From NCBI GenBank assembly GCA_009778945.1, contig WRFF01000046.1, positions 1-11,460 of the forward strand: a stretch of DNA of 11,460 nucleotides, written 5' to 3'. The stretch is from Clostridiales bacterium. Lineage in GTDB: Bacteria; Bacillota; Clostridia; Peptostreptococcales; Anaerovoracaceae. The position numbers and the translations under genes were made by a program. Positions 1 to 6,991 of this stretch are shown here, in pieces; position 1 is the first letter of the stretch; each line of letters opens with the position of its first letter. The notes under the pieces are model-generated. The model ran no database searches. It worked only from the letters and a program-made list of their open reading frames with translations, and had not been told where the DNA came from.

Positions 1-11
1 ACGGCAAAGAA

Positions 12-911
12 ATGAAAAGCGGATTCGCGGCGATTATCGGAAGGCCCAACGTTGGAAAGTCAACGCTGCTCAACGCGTTTGTCGGGGAAAAAGTCGCGAT
101 CACGGCGGACAAGCCGCAAACGACGCGCAACCGCATCCGCGGGATCTACAACGGCCCCGTTTCGCCCGGAGCGGAAGAGCAATGCCAGATCGTATTCATC
201 GACACGCCCGGGATCACGCGGCCGCGCAATAAGCTGGGAACGTTTATGGCCGACCAGGCGCTGAAAACCTTAGGCGACGTGGACGCGATCCTATTTGTGA
301 CGGATGCCCCGCTTTCGGACAGAGGCGGAGACCGTTTCATTTTGGGACAGCTTCAGGGAGTCGGGACGCCGAAATTCCTCGCTCTCAACAAGATGGACCT
401 GCTGGCTCCCGACGTGTATCGAAAGGCCTACGAAGCGTATGAACAGACCGGGCTCTTTGAGGAGATCGTCGGAACCAACGCGCTGAAACAGGAAAATACG
501 GATTATTTGATCCGCATTATTGCCGCTCGCCTTCCGGAGGGCCCGGCTTATTTTGAAACCGGCCTCTATACGGATATGCCGGAACGCTTCCTTGCGGCGG
601 AGATCATCCGCGAAAAGATCCTGCGCTATCTGCGGGACGAGATACCGCACGGCGTAGCGGTGGAGATCGAAGCCTTTGAGGAAGAACCGGAAAGAATAAA
701 TATTTCGGCGGTCATCTATACGGAAAAGAAATCCCACAAAGGGATCCTGATCGGAAAGGATGGGCATACGCTGAAGGGCATCGGAAAGAGCGCGCGGGAG
801 GATCTCGAGGCGCTGCTCGGGATGCATGTCCGGCTTGGGCTTTGGGTCAAGGTCAAGGAAAACTGGCGTGACAGCGATTTCCTGCTCTCTTCGTTCGGTT
901 ACCGGGAGTGA
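12..911 (+). CDS. era: GTPase Era, 16S rRNA/30S maturation factor
   Basis: Era is a GTPase that binds the 3' end of 16S rRNA through a KH domain and supports 30S subunit assembly. The 299-residue protein has the usual family length. The GTPase domain shows G1 GRPNVGKS (residues 10-17), a Thr-rich G2 region (PQTTRNR, 35-41), G3 DTPG (64-67) and G4 NKMD (126-129). The G5 position reads TNALK (155-159) where SAL is common. The C-terminal KH domain carries GKDG (248-251) as its GxxG loop, preceded by YTEKKSHKGILI. The ATG start gives the family N-terminus directly before the P-loop. Only 11 nt precede it, so the ribosome site cannot be judged fully. Its stop overlaps the recO GTG (GTGA), which suggests translational coupling. 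Identification is secure. Confidence 0.97.
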   Translation: MKSGFAAIIGRPNVGKSTLLNAFVGEKVAITADKPQTTRNRIRGIYNGPVSPGAEEQCQIVFIDTPGITRPRNKLGTFMADQALKTLGDVDAILFVTDAPLSDRGGDRFILGQLQGVGTPKFLALNKMDLLAPDVYRKAYEAYEQTGLFEEIVGTNALKQENTDYLIRIIAARLPEGPAYFETGLYTDMPERFLAAEIIREKILRYLRDEIPHGVAVEIEAFEEEPERINISAVIYTEKKSHKGILIGKDGHTLKGIGKSAREDLEALLGMHVRLGLWVKVKENWRDSDFLLSSFGYRE

Positions 912-1600
912 GCGGCGCGGTGAGGACGGAAGGGATCGTCATCCGCCAGACGCAGACGACGGGCGCGCGGAAAATGGTGCTTCTGTTCACAAGGGAAGCG
1001 GGTAAGCTCAGCGCGGGAGCGTACGGGCCGGAACGCGGAAAATCCGGATCGGCGCTCGCTTTCCGGCCTTTTACACGCGGCCTGTATGAACTGCGGGAGG
1101 GCAGGCCGGGGTATTTTTCCGTCACGCAGGCGGAGGTGGTCGACGCCTGCTTTGCGATCGGAGAAGACGCGGACCGGTTTGCGGAAGCGTCGTTCGTGCT
1201 CGAATTCACCGATAAGCTGTTGCCGGAGCGGGGCGCGTGCCCGGAAATCTACGATTTATTGACGGATTATTTCGATCTGGTGCAGGCGCGCAGGGATGAT
1301 TTCCGCCTGCTGACGCTCTCTTATCTGATCAAAATCCTGCAGCTAACGGGCGTCTTTCCGGAGGCCGCGGAGGTGGCGCGCGAGTTGCGGATCGACCCGA
1401 ATGATGATATATTGAACTGTATGTCATTTCTCCTGGAAAACCCATTGAAACGGATGGAGAAACTGACGCTTAAACCGGAGGAGGAAGACAGGCTCTTCGC
1501 ACTGCTCAGGCGCTTTGCCGGCGATCATCTCGAACTTGGCGCGCTTAAAAGTGAGAAGATGCTGAGGTCTCAGCGGAAAGGAGATATACCATGGAAATAA
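908..1600 (+). CDS. recO: DNA repair protein RecO
   Basis: RecO helps RecR load RecA onto SSB-coated single-stranded DNA in the RecFOR recombination pathway. The N-terminal OB-fold region (about residues 1-80) has the family pattern TEGIVIR, then LLFTREAGKLSAGAYGPER, then AFRPFTRGLYELREGR. The rest is helical and diverged. Many RecO proteins carry a four-Cys zinc finger in the C-terminal half. Here that region (about 150-185) is shortened and has a single Cys (LNC), so the metal site is absent. The first GTG (908) overlaps the era stop but has no spaced Shine-Dalgarno sequence. A second in-frame GTG at 920 lies 11 nt after GGGAG (904-908) and gives the N-terminus MRTEGIVIR, so the true start may be 920. 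The 3' end overlaps the next gene by 10 nt. Length (230) is slightly below the usual 240-260. Confidence 0.9.
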   Translation: MSGAVRTEGIVIRQTQTTGARKMVLLFTREAGKLSAGAYGPERGKSGSALAFRPFTRGLYELREGRPGYFSVTQAEVVDACFAIGEDADRFAEASFVLEFTDKLLPERGACPEIYDLLTDYFDLVQARRDDFRLLTLSYLIKILQLTGVFPEAAEVARELRIDPNDDILNCMSFLLENPLKRMEKLTLKPEEEDRLFALLRRFAGDHLELGALKSEKMLRSQRKGDIPWK

Positions 1601-2208
1601 CACTGGAAAAGATCGAACTGGTGAAAGACAGGACCGGTGTCAGCTACAAGGAAGCGAAAGAAGCGCTGGAAGCGGCGGACGGCAACGTGGTCGACGCGAT
1701 TATCGCAATCGAAGAGCAGGTCAACCAGAAGGCCTATACGAAGTTTTCCGACGGCAGCACAAAGGTCATGGACACGATCAAGGAGTATATCAAGAAGGGC
1801 AATGTTGCGCGTATCGTTGTGAAGAAAGAGGAGGAAGTCGTCGTCAGCCTGCCGGTCAATGCGGTCATTATCGGAACCGTGCTCGCCTGGTGGCTGACCG
1901 TGATCGCAACCGCGATCACCCTCGGCACCCGCTGCTCTATCGAGCTCGTCAAGACGGACGGGACGGTGGTCGATATCACCGGAAAGATCTATGATACGGC
2001 GGATGTGGCGAAAGAGAAGGGCGGCGAGGCTTTTGATACGATCCGCACGAAGGCGCAGGACGCGGCGGACAAGGCCAAAAATATGAAGGACGACACCGTC
2101 AGCAGCGCGGCGGAGATCAAGGATATCGTGGCCGACGCGGCGCAGGATATCAAAAAAACCGTGAAGAGGGATGCGAAAGACACGGAGGGGAAGACGGAAG
2201 AAGAATGA
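1591..2208 (+). CDS. UBA/TS-N-like domain plus DUF4342 protein with helical tail
   Basis: The function is unknown. Residues 1-43 resemble a UBA/TS-N three-helix module (VKDRTGVSYKEAKEALEAAD, then GNVVDAIIAIEE), the fold that starts elongation factor Ts. Residues about 60-130 match the DUF4342 pattern: a basic lead-in (IKKGNVARIVVKKEEE) and a hydrophobic segment (about 88-112, containing AWWLTVIATAITLG) that could be membrane-associated. Residues 136-205 are a charged, Ala/Lys/Asp-rich tail (DAADKAKNMKDD, ADAAQDIKKTVKRDAK) resembling LEA-like amphipathic helices. The 205 residues exceed a minimal UBA+DUF4342 protein because of this tail. Translation is probably strong: AAGGAG lies at optimal spacing before the ATG, inside the recO 3' end. 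The stop overlaps the glyS start (ATGA). The domain names come from pattern memory, not a search. Confidence 0.8.
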   Translation: MEITLEKIELVKDRTGVSYKEAKEALEAADGNVVDAIIAIEEQVNQKAYTKFSDGSTKVMDTIKEYIKKGNVARIVVKKEEEVVVSLPVNAVIIGTVLAWWLTVIATAITLGTRCSIELVKTDGTVVDITGKIYDTADVAKEKGGEAFDTIRTKAQDAADKAKNMKDDTVSSAAEIKDIVADAAQDIKKTVKRDAKDTEGKTEEE

Positions 2209-3635
2209 CAAGCGAAACGGACGCGGCGCAAAGCCGCAGCGTAACGATGGAAAAACTGGTGGCCCTCTGTAAAAACCGCGGATTCATCTATCCCGGCTCC
2301 GAGATCTACGGAGGGCTTGCGAACAGTTGGGATTACGGCCCTCTCGGCGTCGAGCTTAAGAACAATATCAAACGCGCCTGGTGGAAGAAATTCGTACAGG
2401 AAAGCCCCTATAACGTCGGTGTCGATACGGCGATTTTGATGAACCGCGAGGTCTGGGTCGCCTCCGGCCACGTCGGCGGCTTTGCGGACCCCCTGATCGA
2501 CTGCAAGGGCTGCCGGGAGCGCTTTCGGGCCGATCAACTGATCGAGGCGTGGCGCAAAGAGAAGGAGGGGGTCACGACCCCGCTTGACGGATGGACGAAC
2601 GAGCAGATGGAGGCCTTCATCAGGGACAACGGCATTCCCTGCCCTTCCTGCGGCAAGACGGATTTCACAGCGATCCGGCAGTTCAACCTGATGTTCCGGA
2701 CGCATGCCGGCGTCACGGACGACTCGAAAAACGAACTCTATATGCGGCCGGAAACCGCGCAGGGCATCTTCGTCAATTTCAAAAGCGTACAGCGGACCAG
2801 CCGGAAGAAGATACCCTTCGGAATAGCGCAGGTCGGGAAGAGCTTCCGCAACGAGATCACGCCGGGCAATTTCATTTTCCGCACGCGCGAGTTTGAACAG
2901 ATGGAGCTTGAGTTCTTCTGCGAGCCGGGCACCGATCTGGAATGGTTTGATTATTGGAAAAAAACCTGCCATAATTTCCTGCTTTCGCTCGGGATGCGCG
3001 ATGAAAACATCCGGCTGCGCGACCATGACCCGAAGGAATTGTCGCACTACAGCAACGCGACGACGGACATCGAGTTTCTCTTCCCGTTCGGGTGGGGCGA
3101 ACTTTGGGGCGTGGCGGACCGGACGGATTTCGACCTCAAAAGCCATCAGGAGCATTCCGGCGAGGATATGGGCTACCGCGACCCGGACACCAACGAAAAA
3201 TACGTGCCGTACTGCATCGAGCCGTCGCTCGGCGCGGACCGCGTGCTGCTCGCGTTCCTGACGGACGCTTACGACGAGGAGGCGCTGGCGGACGACGAAA
3301 AGGCGACGGATGAGGCACGGACGGTCCTGCGTTTTCACCCGGCGCTCGCGCCGTTCAAAGCGGCTGTATTGCCGCTCACCAAGAAACAGGCGGAGCGCGC
3401 GGAAGCGTTGCATGCGGAGCTTTCCGGGCATTTCATGGTCGATTATGACGTGAGCGCCAATATCGGGAAACGGTACCGCCGCCAGGATGAGATCGGCACG
3501 CCGTTCTGCATCACGGTGGATTTCGATACCGAGGCGGACGATACGGTGACGGTGCGCGACAGGGACACGATGGAGCAGATCCGGCTTCCGATTTCAGCGC
3601 TGCGCGCCTATATCGAGGAGAAGCTCGTTTTTTAA
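2205..3635 (+). CDS. glyS: Glycyl-tRNA synthetase (alpha2 type)
   Basis: This enzyme charges tRNA-Gly with glycine in the cytoplasm. It is the single-chain homodimeric class II form (glyQS type), not the bacterial alpha2beta2 pair. The N-terminal catalytic signature is RGFIYPGSEIYGGLANSWDYGPLG (around 25-48). Two CxxC pairs, CKGC (100-103) and CPSC (146-149), form the likely zinc site of the insertion. Class II motif 2 is FRNEITPGNFIFRTREFEQ (214-232) and motif 3 is EPSLGADR (339-346). The anticodon-binding domain begins near LAPFKAAVLPL (381-391) and runs to the end. Length (476) is normal. The first ATG overlaps the upstream stop (ATGA); Met15 (2247) is a possible but weaker start. Motif 2 and the anticodon domain look intact. 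No T-box leader is visible because the gene lies inside the operon. Confidence 0.96.
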   Translation: MTSETDAAQSRSVTMEKLVALCKNRGFIYPGSEIYGGLANSWDYGPLGVELKNNIKRAWWKKFVQESPYNVGVDTAILMNREVWVASGHVGGFADPLIDCKGCRERFRADQLIEAWRKEKEGVTTPLDGWTNEQMEAFIRDNGIPCPSCGKTDFTAIRQFNLMFRTHAGVTDDSKNELYMRPETAQGIFVNFKSVQRTSRKKIPFGIAQVGKSFRNEITPGNFIFRTREFEQMELEFFCEPGTDLEWFDYWKKTCHNFLLSLGMRDENIRLRDHDPKELSHYSNATTDIEFLFPFGWGELWGVADRTDFDLKSHQEHSGEDMGYRDPDTNEKYVPYCIEPSLGADRVLLAFLTDAYDEEALADDEKATDEARTVLRFHPALAPFKAAVLPLTKKQAERAEALHAELSGHFMVDYDVSANIGKRYRRQDEIGTPFCITVDFDTEADDTVTVRDRDTMEQIRLPISALRAYIEEKLVF

Positions 3636-3653
3636 GGGAAAGGGACATGCCCC

Positions 3654-3791
3654 GTGCTGTCAGATCTCAAAATCTTATTGGTTATCATCCTGTGCATCCC
3701 GGTCGTCTATATCGGGGTCCGTTTCTGTTCCGTCCTCGTGGATAACGCGATCGCGGGCCGAAAACAGAAGACGAAAAAGGATTCCAAATAA
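3654..3791 (+). CDS. Small single-pass membrane protein, 45 aa, unrecognised
   Basis: I do not recognise this protein. A GTG start at 3654 sits 8 nt after AGGGA (3641-3645) and opens a 45-codon frame ending TAA (3789-3791). The peptide starts MLSDLKILLVIILCIPVVYI. Residues about 6-29 form one hydrophobic helix with two Cys, followed by DNAIAGRKQKTKKDSK, a strongly basic tail. By the positive-inside rule the C-terminus should be cytoplasmic. The frame fills the gap between glyS (ends 3635) and tmk (starts 3794), leaving 18 and 2 nt, which fits a real operon member. Its last codons contain the AAGGA that probably serves tmk (3777-3781). The competing ATG at 3647 gives a polar, Arg/Pro-rich peptide with no such pattern. 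Hydrophobicity plus spacing support it; there is no homology evidence. Confidence 0.6.
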   Translation: MLSDLKILLVIILCIPVVYIGVRFCSVLVDNAIAGRKQKTKKDSK

Positions 3792-3793
3792 GC

Positions 3794-4453
3794 ATGTTTG
3801 TGAGCTTTGAAGGCGGAGACGGTTCCGGGAAGTCTACGCAGGCCGCATTGCTCGCGCAGTGGTTCGAGTCGCGGGAGCGGGACGTGCTGCTGACGCGGGA
3901 GCCCGGCGGCACGCCGATCGGGGAGCGGATCCGCGCGATCCTGCTCGACCCTGATTTCGGCGAAATGGCGCCGATAACGGAGATGCTGCTCTACGCGGCG
4001 GCCCGCGCGCAGCTTGCGCACGAAGTGATCGCGCCGGCGCTTGCGGCCGGAAAGACAGTGATTTCAGACCGCTGGCTGGACTCCAGCCTGGTCTATCAGG
4101 GTGTCGCGCGCGGGCTCGGCCGGGCGGTGGCGGAGGTCAACCGCCACGCGACGGAAGGGCTGATGCCGGACATCACGTTTTTGCTTGATGTCGATCCTGT
4201 CGTCGGGCTTGCGCGGGCGCGGCACGACGGAACGCTTGCCGCCGCGGCGCTAAGTGACACGCCGGGCCATGACCGCATCGAGGCGGAAGGCCTCGCCTGG
4301 CATCAGGCGGTGCGCGAAGGCTTTCTGGCGCTGGCCCGGAAGCACCCGGAGCGGATTGCCGTCATAGACGCCTCTGGCTCTCCGGATGAAGTACACGAAC
4401 GGGTCATCCGTTTGTACGGGGAACACGCCGGAGATGCCGGCCGGAAAGCTTGA
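3794..4453 (+). CDS. tmk: Thymidylate kinase
   Basis: Tmk phosphorylates dTMP to dTDP, the step shared by the de novo and salvage routes to dTTP. The 219-residue protein shows the P-loop FEGGDGSGKST (5-15), REPGGTPIGERIR (35-47) for the thymidine-site loop, and SDRWLDSSLVYQG (91-103), the DR(Y/H) motif with Trp in the third position. The lid region follows TFLLDVDP and reads RARHDGTLAAAALSD through DRIEAEG (about 141-166). It is longer than the compact RARGELDRIE type, by roughly a dozen Ala-rich residues. The start follows the small membrane protein stop by 2 nt, with AAGGA 12 nt upstream. In many Firmicutes a PII-like darA/yaaQ gene sits between tmk and holB; here holB follows directly. Confidence 0.95.
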   Translation: MFVSFEGGDGSGKSTQAALLAQWFESRERDVLLTREPGGTPIGERIRAILLDPDFGEMAPITEMLLYAAARAQLAHEVIAPALAAGKTVISDRWLDSSLVYQGVARGLGRAVAEVNRHATEGLMPDITFLLDVDPVVGLARARHDGTLAAAALSDTPGHDRIEAEGLAWHQAVREGFLALARKHPERIAVIDASGSPDEVHERVIRLYGEHAGDAGRKA

Positions 4454-4460
4454 GGGGCAA

Positions 4461-5294
4461 ATGAAACAAGAGCTTCTATCGCACGCCATGATCGTCGCCG
4501 GAGGAACGCCGGAGGAGCGGGGCCGCACCGCGAACGGGATCCTGAAAACGCATTTCGCGGATGATGCCGAAGCGGCGCGCAAAATAGACGCGGGGATTTT
4601 CGAAGATCTGCTTTTTCTGTACAGGGCGGAGGAGAAAGCGGAGATCACGGTCGATCAAATCGCATCGCTGATCGAATTTCTTGCCCGGCGGCCTTTCGCC
4701 TCCACAGGGCGCGCGGCTGTGATCGAGGATGCGGACAGAATGAATACCGCCGCCCAAAACAAACTTCTCAAACAGTTGGAGGAACCGGCGCCCGGCGTGG
4801 TAATCCTGTTGCTCACAAGCGCGCCTGCCAGGCTGCTGCCGACTGTGCGCTCGCGCTGTACGCTTCGCTGGCTCGGTTACGCAAAACCCGGACTGCCTTC
4901 CGCCGCGGCTGCGGAGGATATCCGGGAACTCGTGAGGCTGCTGTTGTTCGAAAAGGGCACGCTGCCTGATGCGTGGGCTTTGTGCGCCGGTTATGAAAAA
5001 GACCGGAGCGACACGCTCGCATTTTTGGATACGCTGTCTTTCTTCCTGCGCGACCTGGCGGCCGGGTCGCTGGATGCAGCGCTGCTCCCGGCGGACAGCC
5101 TGACAACCCCGGAAGCGTCCGCACGCATGGGCGCAAAATACCGAGGGGCCTGCCTGCGCTGCATGCCTGCCGTGGAACGGGCGATTGGGCGGGCGGAAAA
5201 CGGGGATTCCTGCAAGACAGCGCTGAGGGAGATGGCGCTTACGATGAAAATGGAGACCGCAAGCGAAAAACTTATGCAGAAAGGGTATATGTAG
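4461..5294 (+). CDS. holB: DNA polymerase III subunit delta' (clamp loader), non-ATPase form
   Basis: HolB is the delta' stator of the clamp-loader complex that places the sliding clamp on primed DNA. Residues 87-94 (VIEDADRM) stand at the degenerate Walker B position. NKLLKQLEEP (100-109) and LPTVRSRC (126-133), the SRC/sensor motif, are diagnostic. The P-loop position (HAMIVAGGTPEERGRTANGIL, about 8-28) has no GKT/S, so ATP binding is not expected, as is common for delta'. The four-Cys zinc module of many delta' subunits is also missing: residues 30-50 have no Cys. I chose ATG 4461 because GAGGGG (4452-4457) precedes it at 3-4 nt and it follows the tmk stop. The upstream in-frame ATG at 4386 would add 25 residues inside tmk. 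The protein is 277 residues; its C-terminal collar half is poorly conserved, as expected. Confidence 0.9.
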   Translation: MKQELLSHAMIVAGGTPEERGRTANGILKTHFADDAEAARKIDAGIFEDLLFLYRAEEKAEITVDQIASLIEFLARRPFASTGRAAVIEDADRMNTAAQNKLLKQLEEPAPGVVILLLTSAPARLLPTVRSRCTLRWLGYAKPGLPSAAAAEDIRELVRLLLFEKGTLPDAWALCAGYEKDRSDTLAFLDTLSFFLRDLAAGSLDAALLPADSLTTPEASARMGAKYRGACLRCMPAVERAIGRAENGDSCKTALREMALTMKMETASEKLMQKGYM

Positions 5295-5298
5295 CATC

Positions 5299-6234
5299 AT
5301 GAATAAGGCAATCGCGGTGAAGTTTCGGACTTCACAAAAGCATTATTATTTCGATCCCGGCGATATCGAAGTGAAGAACGGGGATTTCATTATCGTGGAA
5401 ACATCCCGCGGGCTCGAAATCGGCGTAGTGCGCGGCGGAGTCGCGGAAAAGAAAAGGCAGGAACTGGGACGCAACCTCAAGAAGATCCTGCGCCTTGCGA
5501 CCGAAGAGGATAAGGAAGCGGAACGCCAAAACCTTACCCGGCGCAACGAGGCCATTGCGCTCTGCAAAGAGCGCATCGAAGCCTTCGGGCTTGACATGAA
5601 ACTGATCGACGCCGAATATACGTTTGACGGATCCAAGCTGATTTTTTATTTTTCCGCGGAGAAGCGCGTAGATTTCCGTGATTTGGTAAAGGATCTGGCA
5701 AGCCATTTCCATATGCGCATCGAACTGCGGCAGATCGGCGTGCGGGACGAAGCGCGGATCCTCGGCGGGTTCGGCAACTGCGGCCGCGAACTCTGCTGCA
5801 AGGGCTGGCTTCAGGATTTCGAGCCGGTCTCCATCAAGATGGCAAAAGTGCAGAATTTATCGCTGAATCCGGGAAAAATTTCCGGAAGCTGCGGCCGGCT
5901 CATGTGCTGCCTCAAATATGAGAACGACATCTATCAGGAACTGAAAAAAGGCCTGCCGAATCCGGGGGAAACCATCGACGCGCCGATCGGCAAGGCGAAA
6001 GTGATGGATGTGAGTATTTTTAACGGCACCGTCCGTGTCAAGCGTATCGAGGAAGAGCGGACAAAGGACTGTCCCGAACGTCTCGGCGATGAAGTATTCG
6101 AATACGGGAAGGATGAGATTCACCGCCGCAGAAAGATAACAAAAAACGGCGTTGCCTCCGAATTCGTGGATCGGGAAATCGTCAACGCCTTAAAAGATGA
6201 TCTGATCAGTGTTGTTGTAGAAGAAGAAAGCTAA
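5299..6234 (+). CDS. ricT: RicT (YaaT/PSP1 family) regulatory iron-sulfur protein
   Basis: In Bacillus subtilis RicT (YaaT) works with RicA and RicF in an Fe-S complex that supports mRNA processing with RNase Y and affects sporulation, competence and biofilm formation. This 311-residue protein has the PSP1 core. An N-terminal FRTSQKHYYFDPG, then GDFIIVETSRGLEIGVV (29-44), leads to the Cys clusters GNCGRELCC (159-167) and GSCGRLMCCLKYE (196-208). The six cysteines (161, 166, 167, 198, 203, 204) match the conserved family ligands. The tmk-holB-ricT order is the usual Firmicutes arrangement. The start lies 4 nt after the holB stop; the nearest purine run, GAAAGGG, is about 13 nt upstream, so initiation may depend on coupling. 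The stop codon overlaps that of the convergent abrB gene. Confidence 0.93.
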   Translation: MNKAIAVKFRTSQKHYYFDPGDIEVKNGDFIIVETSRGLEIGVVRGGVAEKKRQELGRNLKKILRLATEEDKEAERQNLTRRNEAIALCKERIEAFGLDMKLIDAEYTFDGSKLIFYFSAEKRVDFRDLVKDLASHFHMRIELRQIGVRDEARILGGFGNCGRELCCKGWLQDFEPVSIKMAKVQNLSLNPGKISGSCGRLMCCLKYENDIYQELKKGLPNPGETIDAPIGKAKVMDVSIFNGTVRVKRIEEERTKDCPERLGDEVFEYGKDEIHRRRKITKNGVASEFVDREIVNALKDDLISVVVEEES

Positions 6235-6473
6235 AGCGCTTTGAGTTCATCGAGACATTCGCGGCAAATATTTTTCCCGTGAATGTTGGTCACATCTACC
6301 GCGCTGCCGCAGAAGATACAGGCCGGCTCATATTTCTTGAGAATGATATTGGCGCCGTCGACATAGATCTCGATGGGGTCTTCTTTCTGAATGTCGAGCG
6401 TACGGCGCAGCTCCATAGGCAGGACGATCCGGCCCAACTCATCCACTTTTCTTACAATTCCTGTAGCTTTCAT
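6231..6473 (-). CDS. abrB: AbrB-family transition-state regulator with C-terminal zinc ribbon
   Basis: AbrB-type proteins are swapped-hairpin DNA-binding dimers that in Bacillus repress stationary-phase, biofilm and sporulation genes. Residues 1-48 are a near-canonical AbrB N-terminal domain: MKATGIVRKVDELGRIVLPM, then ELRRTLDI, then PIEIYVDGANIILKKY, including the DNA-contacting basic residues. After KKYEPA the protein has CIFC (52-55) and CREC (70-73), a CxxC-14-CxxC pattern expected to bind zinc. It replaces the multimerisation domain of B. subtilis AbrB and is a known variant in clostridial AbrB-like proteins. The start is well supported: AAGGAG lies 6 nt before the ATG. A consensus -35 lies upstream (6541-6569), giving a leader of about 60 nt. 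AbrB proteins often repress themselves, but no operator is proven here. Confidence 0.92.
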   Translation of the reverse strand: MKATGIVRKVDELGRIVLPMELRRTLDIQKEDPIEIYVDGANIILKKYEPACIFCGSAVDVTNIHGKNICRECLDELKAL

Positions 6474-6540
6474 TTTTTTCTCCTTTTATTCAACATCCGA
6501 TTCTATGGAAGAATCATACAAAACATGTAGATTACTATAT

Positions 6541-6569
6541 ATTGTCCCACCACATTCCATTCTTGTCAA
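6541..6569 (-). promoter_or_regulatory. Candidate sigma-A promoter of abrB
   Basis: On the - strand, a perfect -35 TTGACA (6569-6564) is followed after 17 nt by GACAAT (6546-6541), which matches the -10 consensus at four of six positions. The A/T-rich stretch just downstream, TATATAGTAATC, could also contain the true -10, but only with a long spacer. Position and spacing fit transcription of abrB with a leader of about 60 nt. The promoter lies between the DUF948 gene stop and abrB, so abrB need not depend on read-through. Confidence 0.6.
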
Positions 6570-6589
6570 TAGATACATAGGGATGGTGT

Positions 6590-6934
6590 TCAGTTATTTT
6601 TATTTTTCTCCGGATCCTTTTTCAGGGCCTTCGTAATGTTCGTAAACATCGTAACCAGGATGGAAACCACGGCCAGGATGTTCTGGCCGTCCTTCATCTT
6701 TCCCGAAATTCCGGAGAGGGTCTTGGACATCTTCTCAATACTGGTGTCAAGCTGTTTCGTCCGCCTTGACGCGGCCTCCGATACGACCTCAAAATCCGTG
6801 AGGACCTTATCGAGTTTGATCAGGGACTTCCCAAGCCGATACACCGCAATGATGGCGAAAATAACCAGGATGATCGCCCCGATAATCAACAGGCCGAGCA
6901 AAACCTGCGTTGTGTCCATGTGCAAATCTAACAT
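6590..6934 (-). CDS. DUF948-like single-pass membrane protein
   Basis: This 114-residue protein resembles the DUF948/YtxG-like group of small Firmicutes membrane proteins, whose function is not settled. Residues about 10-33 (QVLLGLLIIGAIILVIFAII) form one transmembrane helix near the N-terminus. Residues 36-84 are polar and heptad-like (LIKLDKVLTDFEVVSEAA, LDTSIEKMSKTLSGI), suggesting a coiled coil. A second hydrophobic patch (about 86-100, NILAVVSILVTMFTNI) may be amphipathic or a second membrane segment. The tail is KKDPEKNKNN. The ATG at 6934 has GAGGAG 7 nt upstream; Met6 (6919) is a weaker alternative. It is divergent from alaS and lies upstream of abrB in the same direction. The family assignment rests on topology and pattern, so it is tentative. 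Confidence 0.75.
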   Translation of the reverse strand: MLDLHMDTTQVLLGLLIIGAIILVIFAIIAVYRLGKSLIKLDKVLTDFEVVSEAASRRTKQLDTSIEKMSKTLSGISGKMKDGQNILAVVSILVTMFTNITKALKKDPEKNKNN

Positions 6935-6991
6935 AGCAATACTCCTCTTCTTTGCAAGTATTTCGCAAGGTAATTAAATAATGGTAAGAAT

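Noticed and set aside
1..15. Four codons and a TGA (13-15) overlapping the era ATG, possibly the end of an upstream gene
   Set aside because: The ATGA overlap fits the operon style, but four residues cannot identify a gene.
1570..2211. 213-codon - strand frame opposite the DUF4342 gene
   Set aside because: It mirrors the + strand gene; its Arg/Asp/Leu-rich composition is typical of a shadow frame.
1989..3431. 480-codon open frame on the - strand opposite glyS
   Set aside because: It is a GC-rich antisense shadow of a clear glyS with all class II motifs. It runs through two genes, is Arg-rich, and has no recognisable domain.
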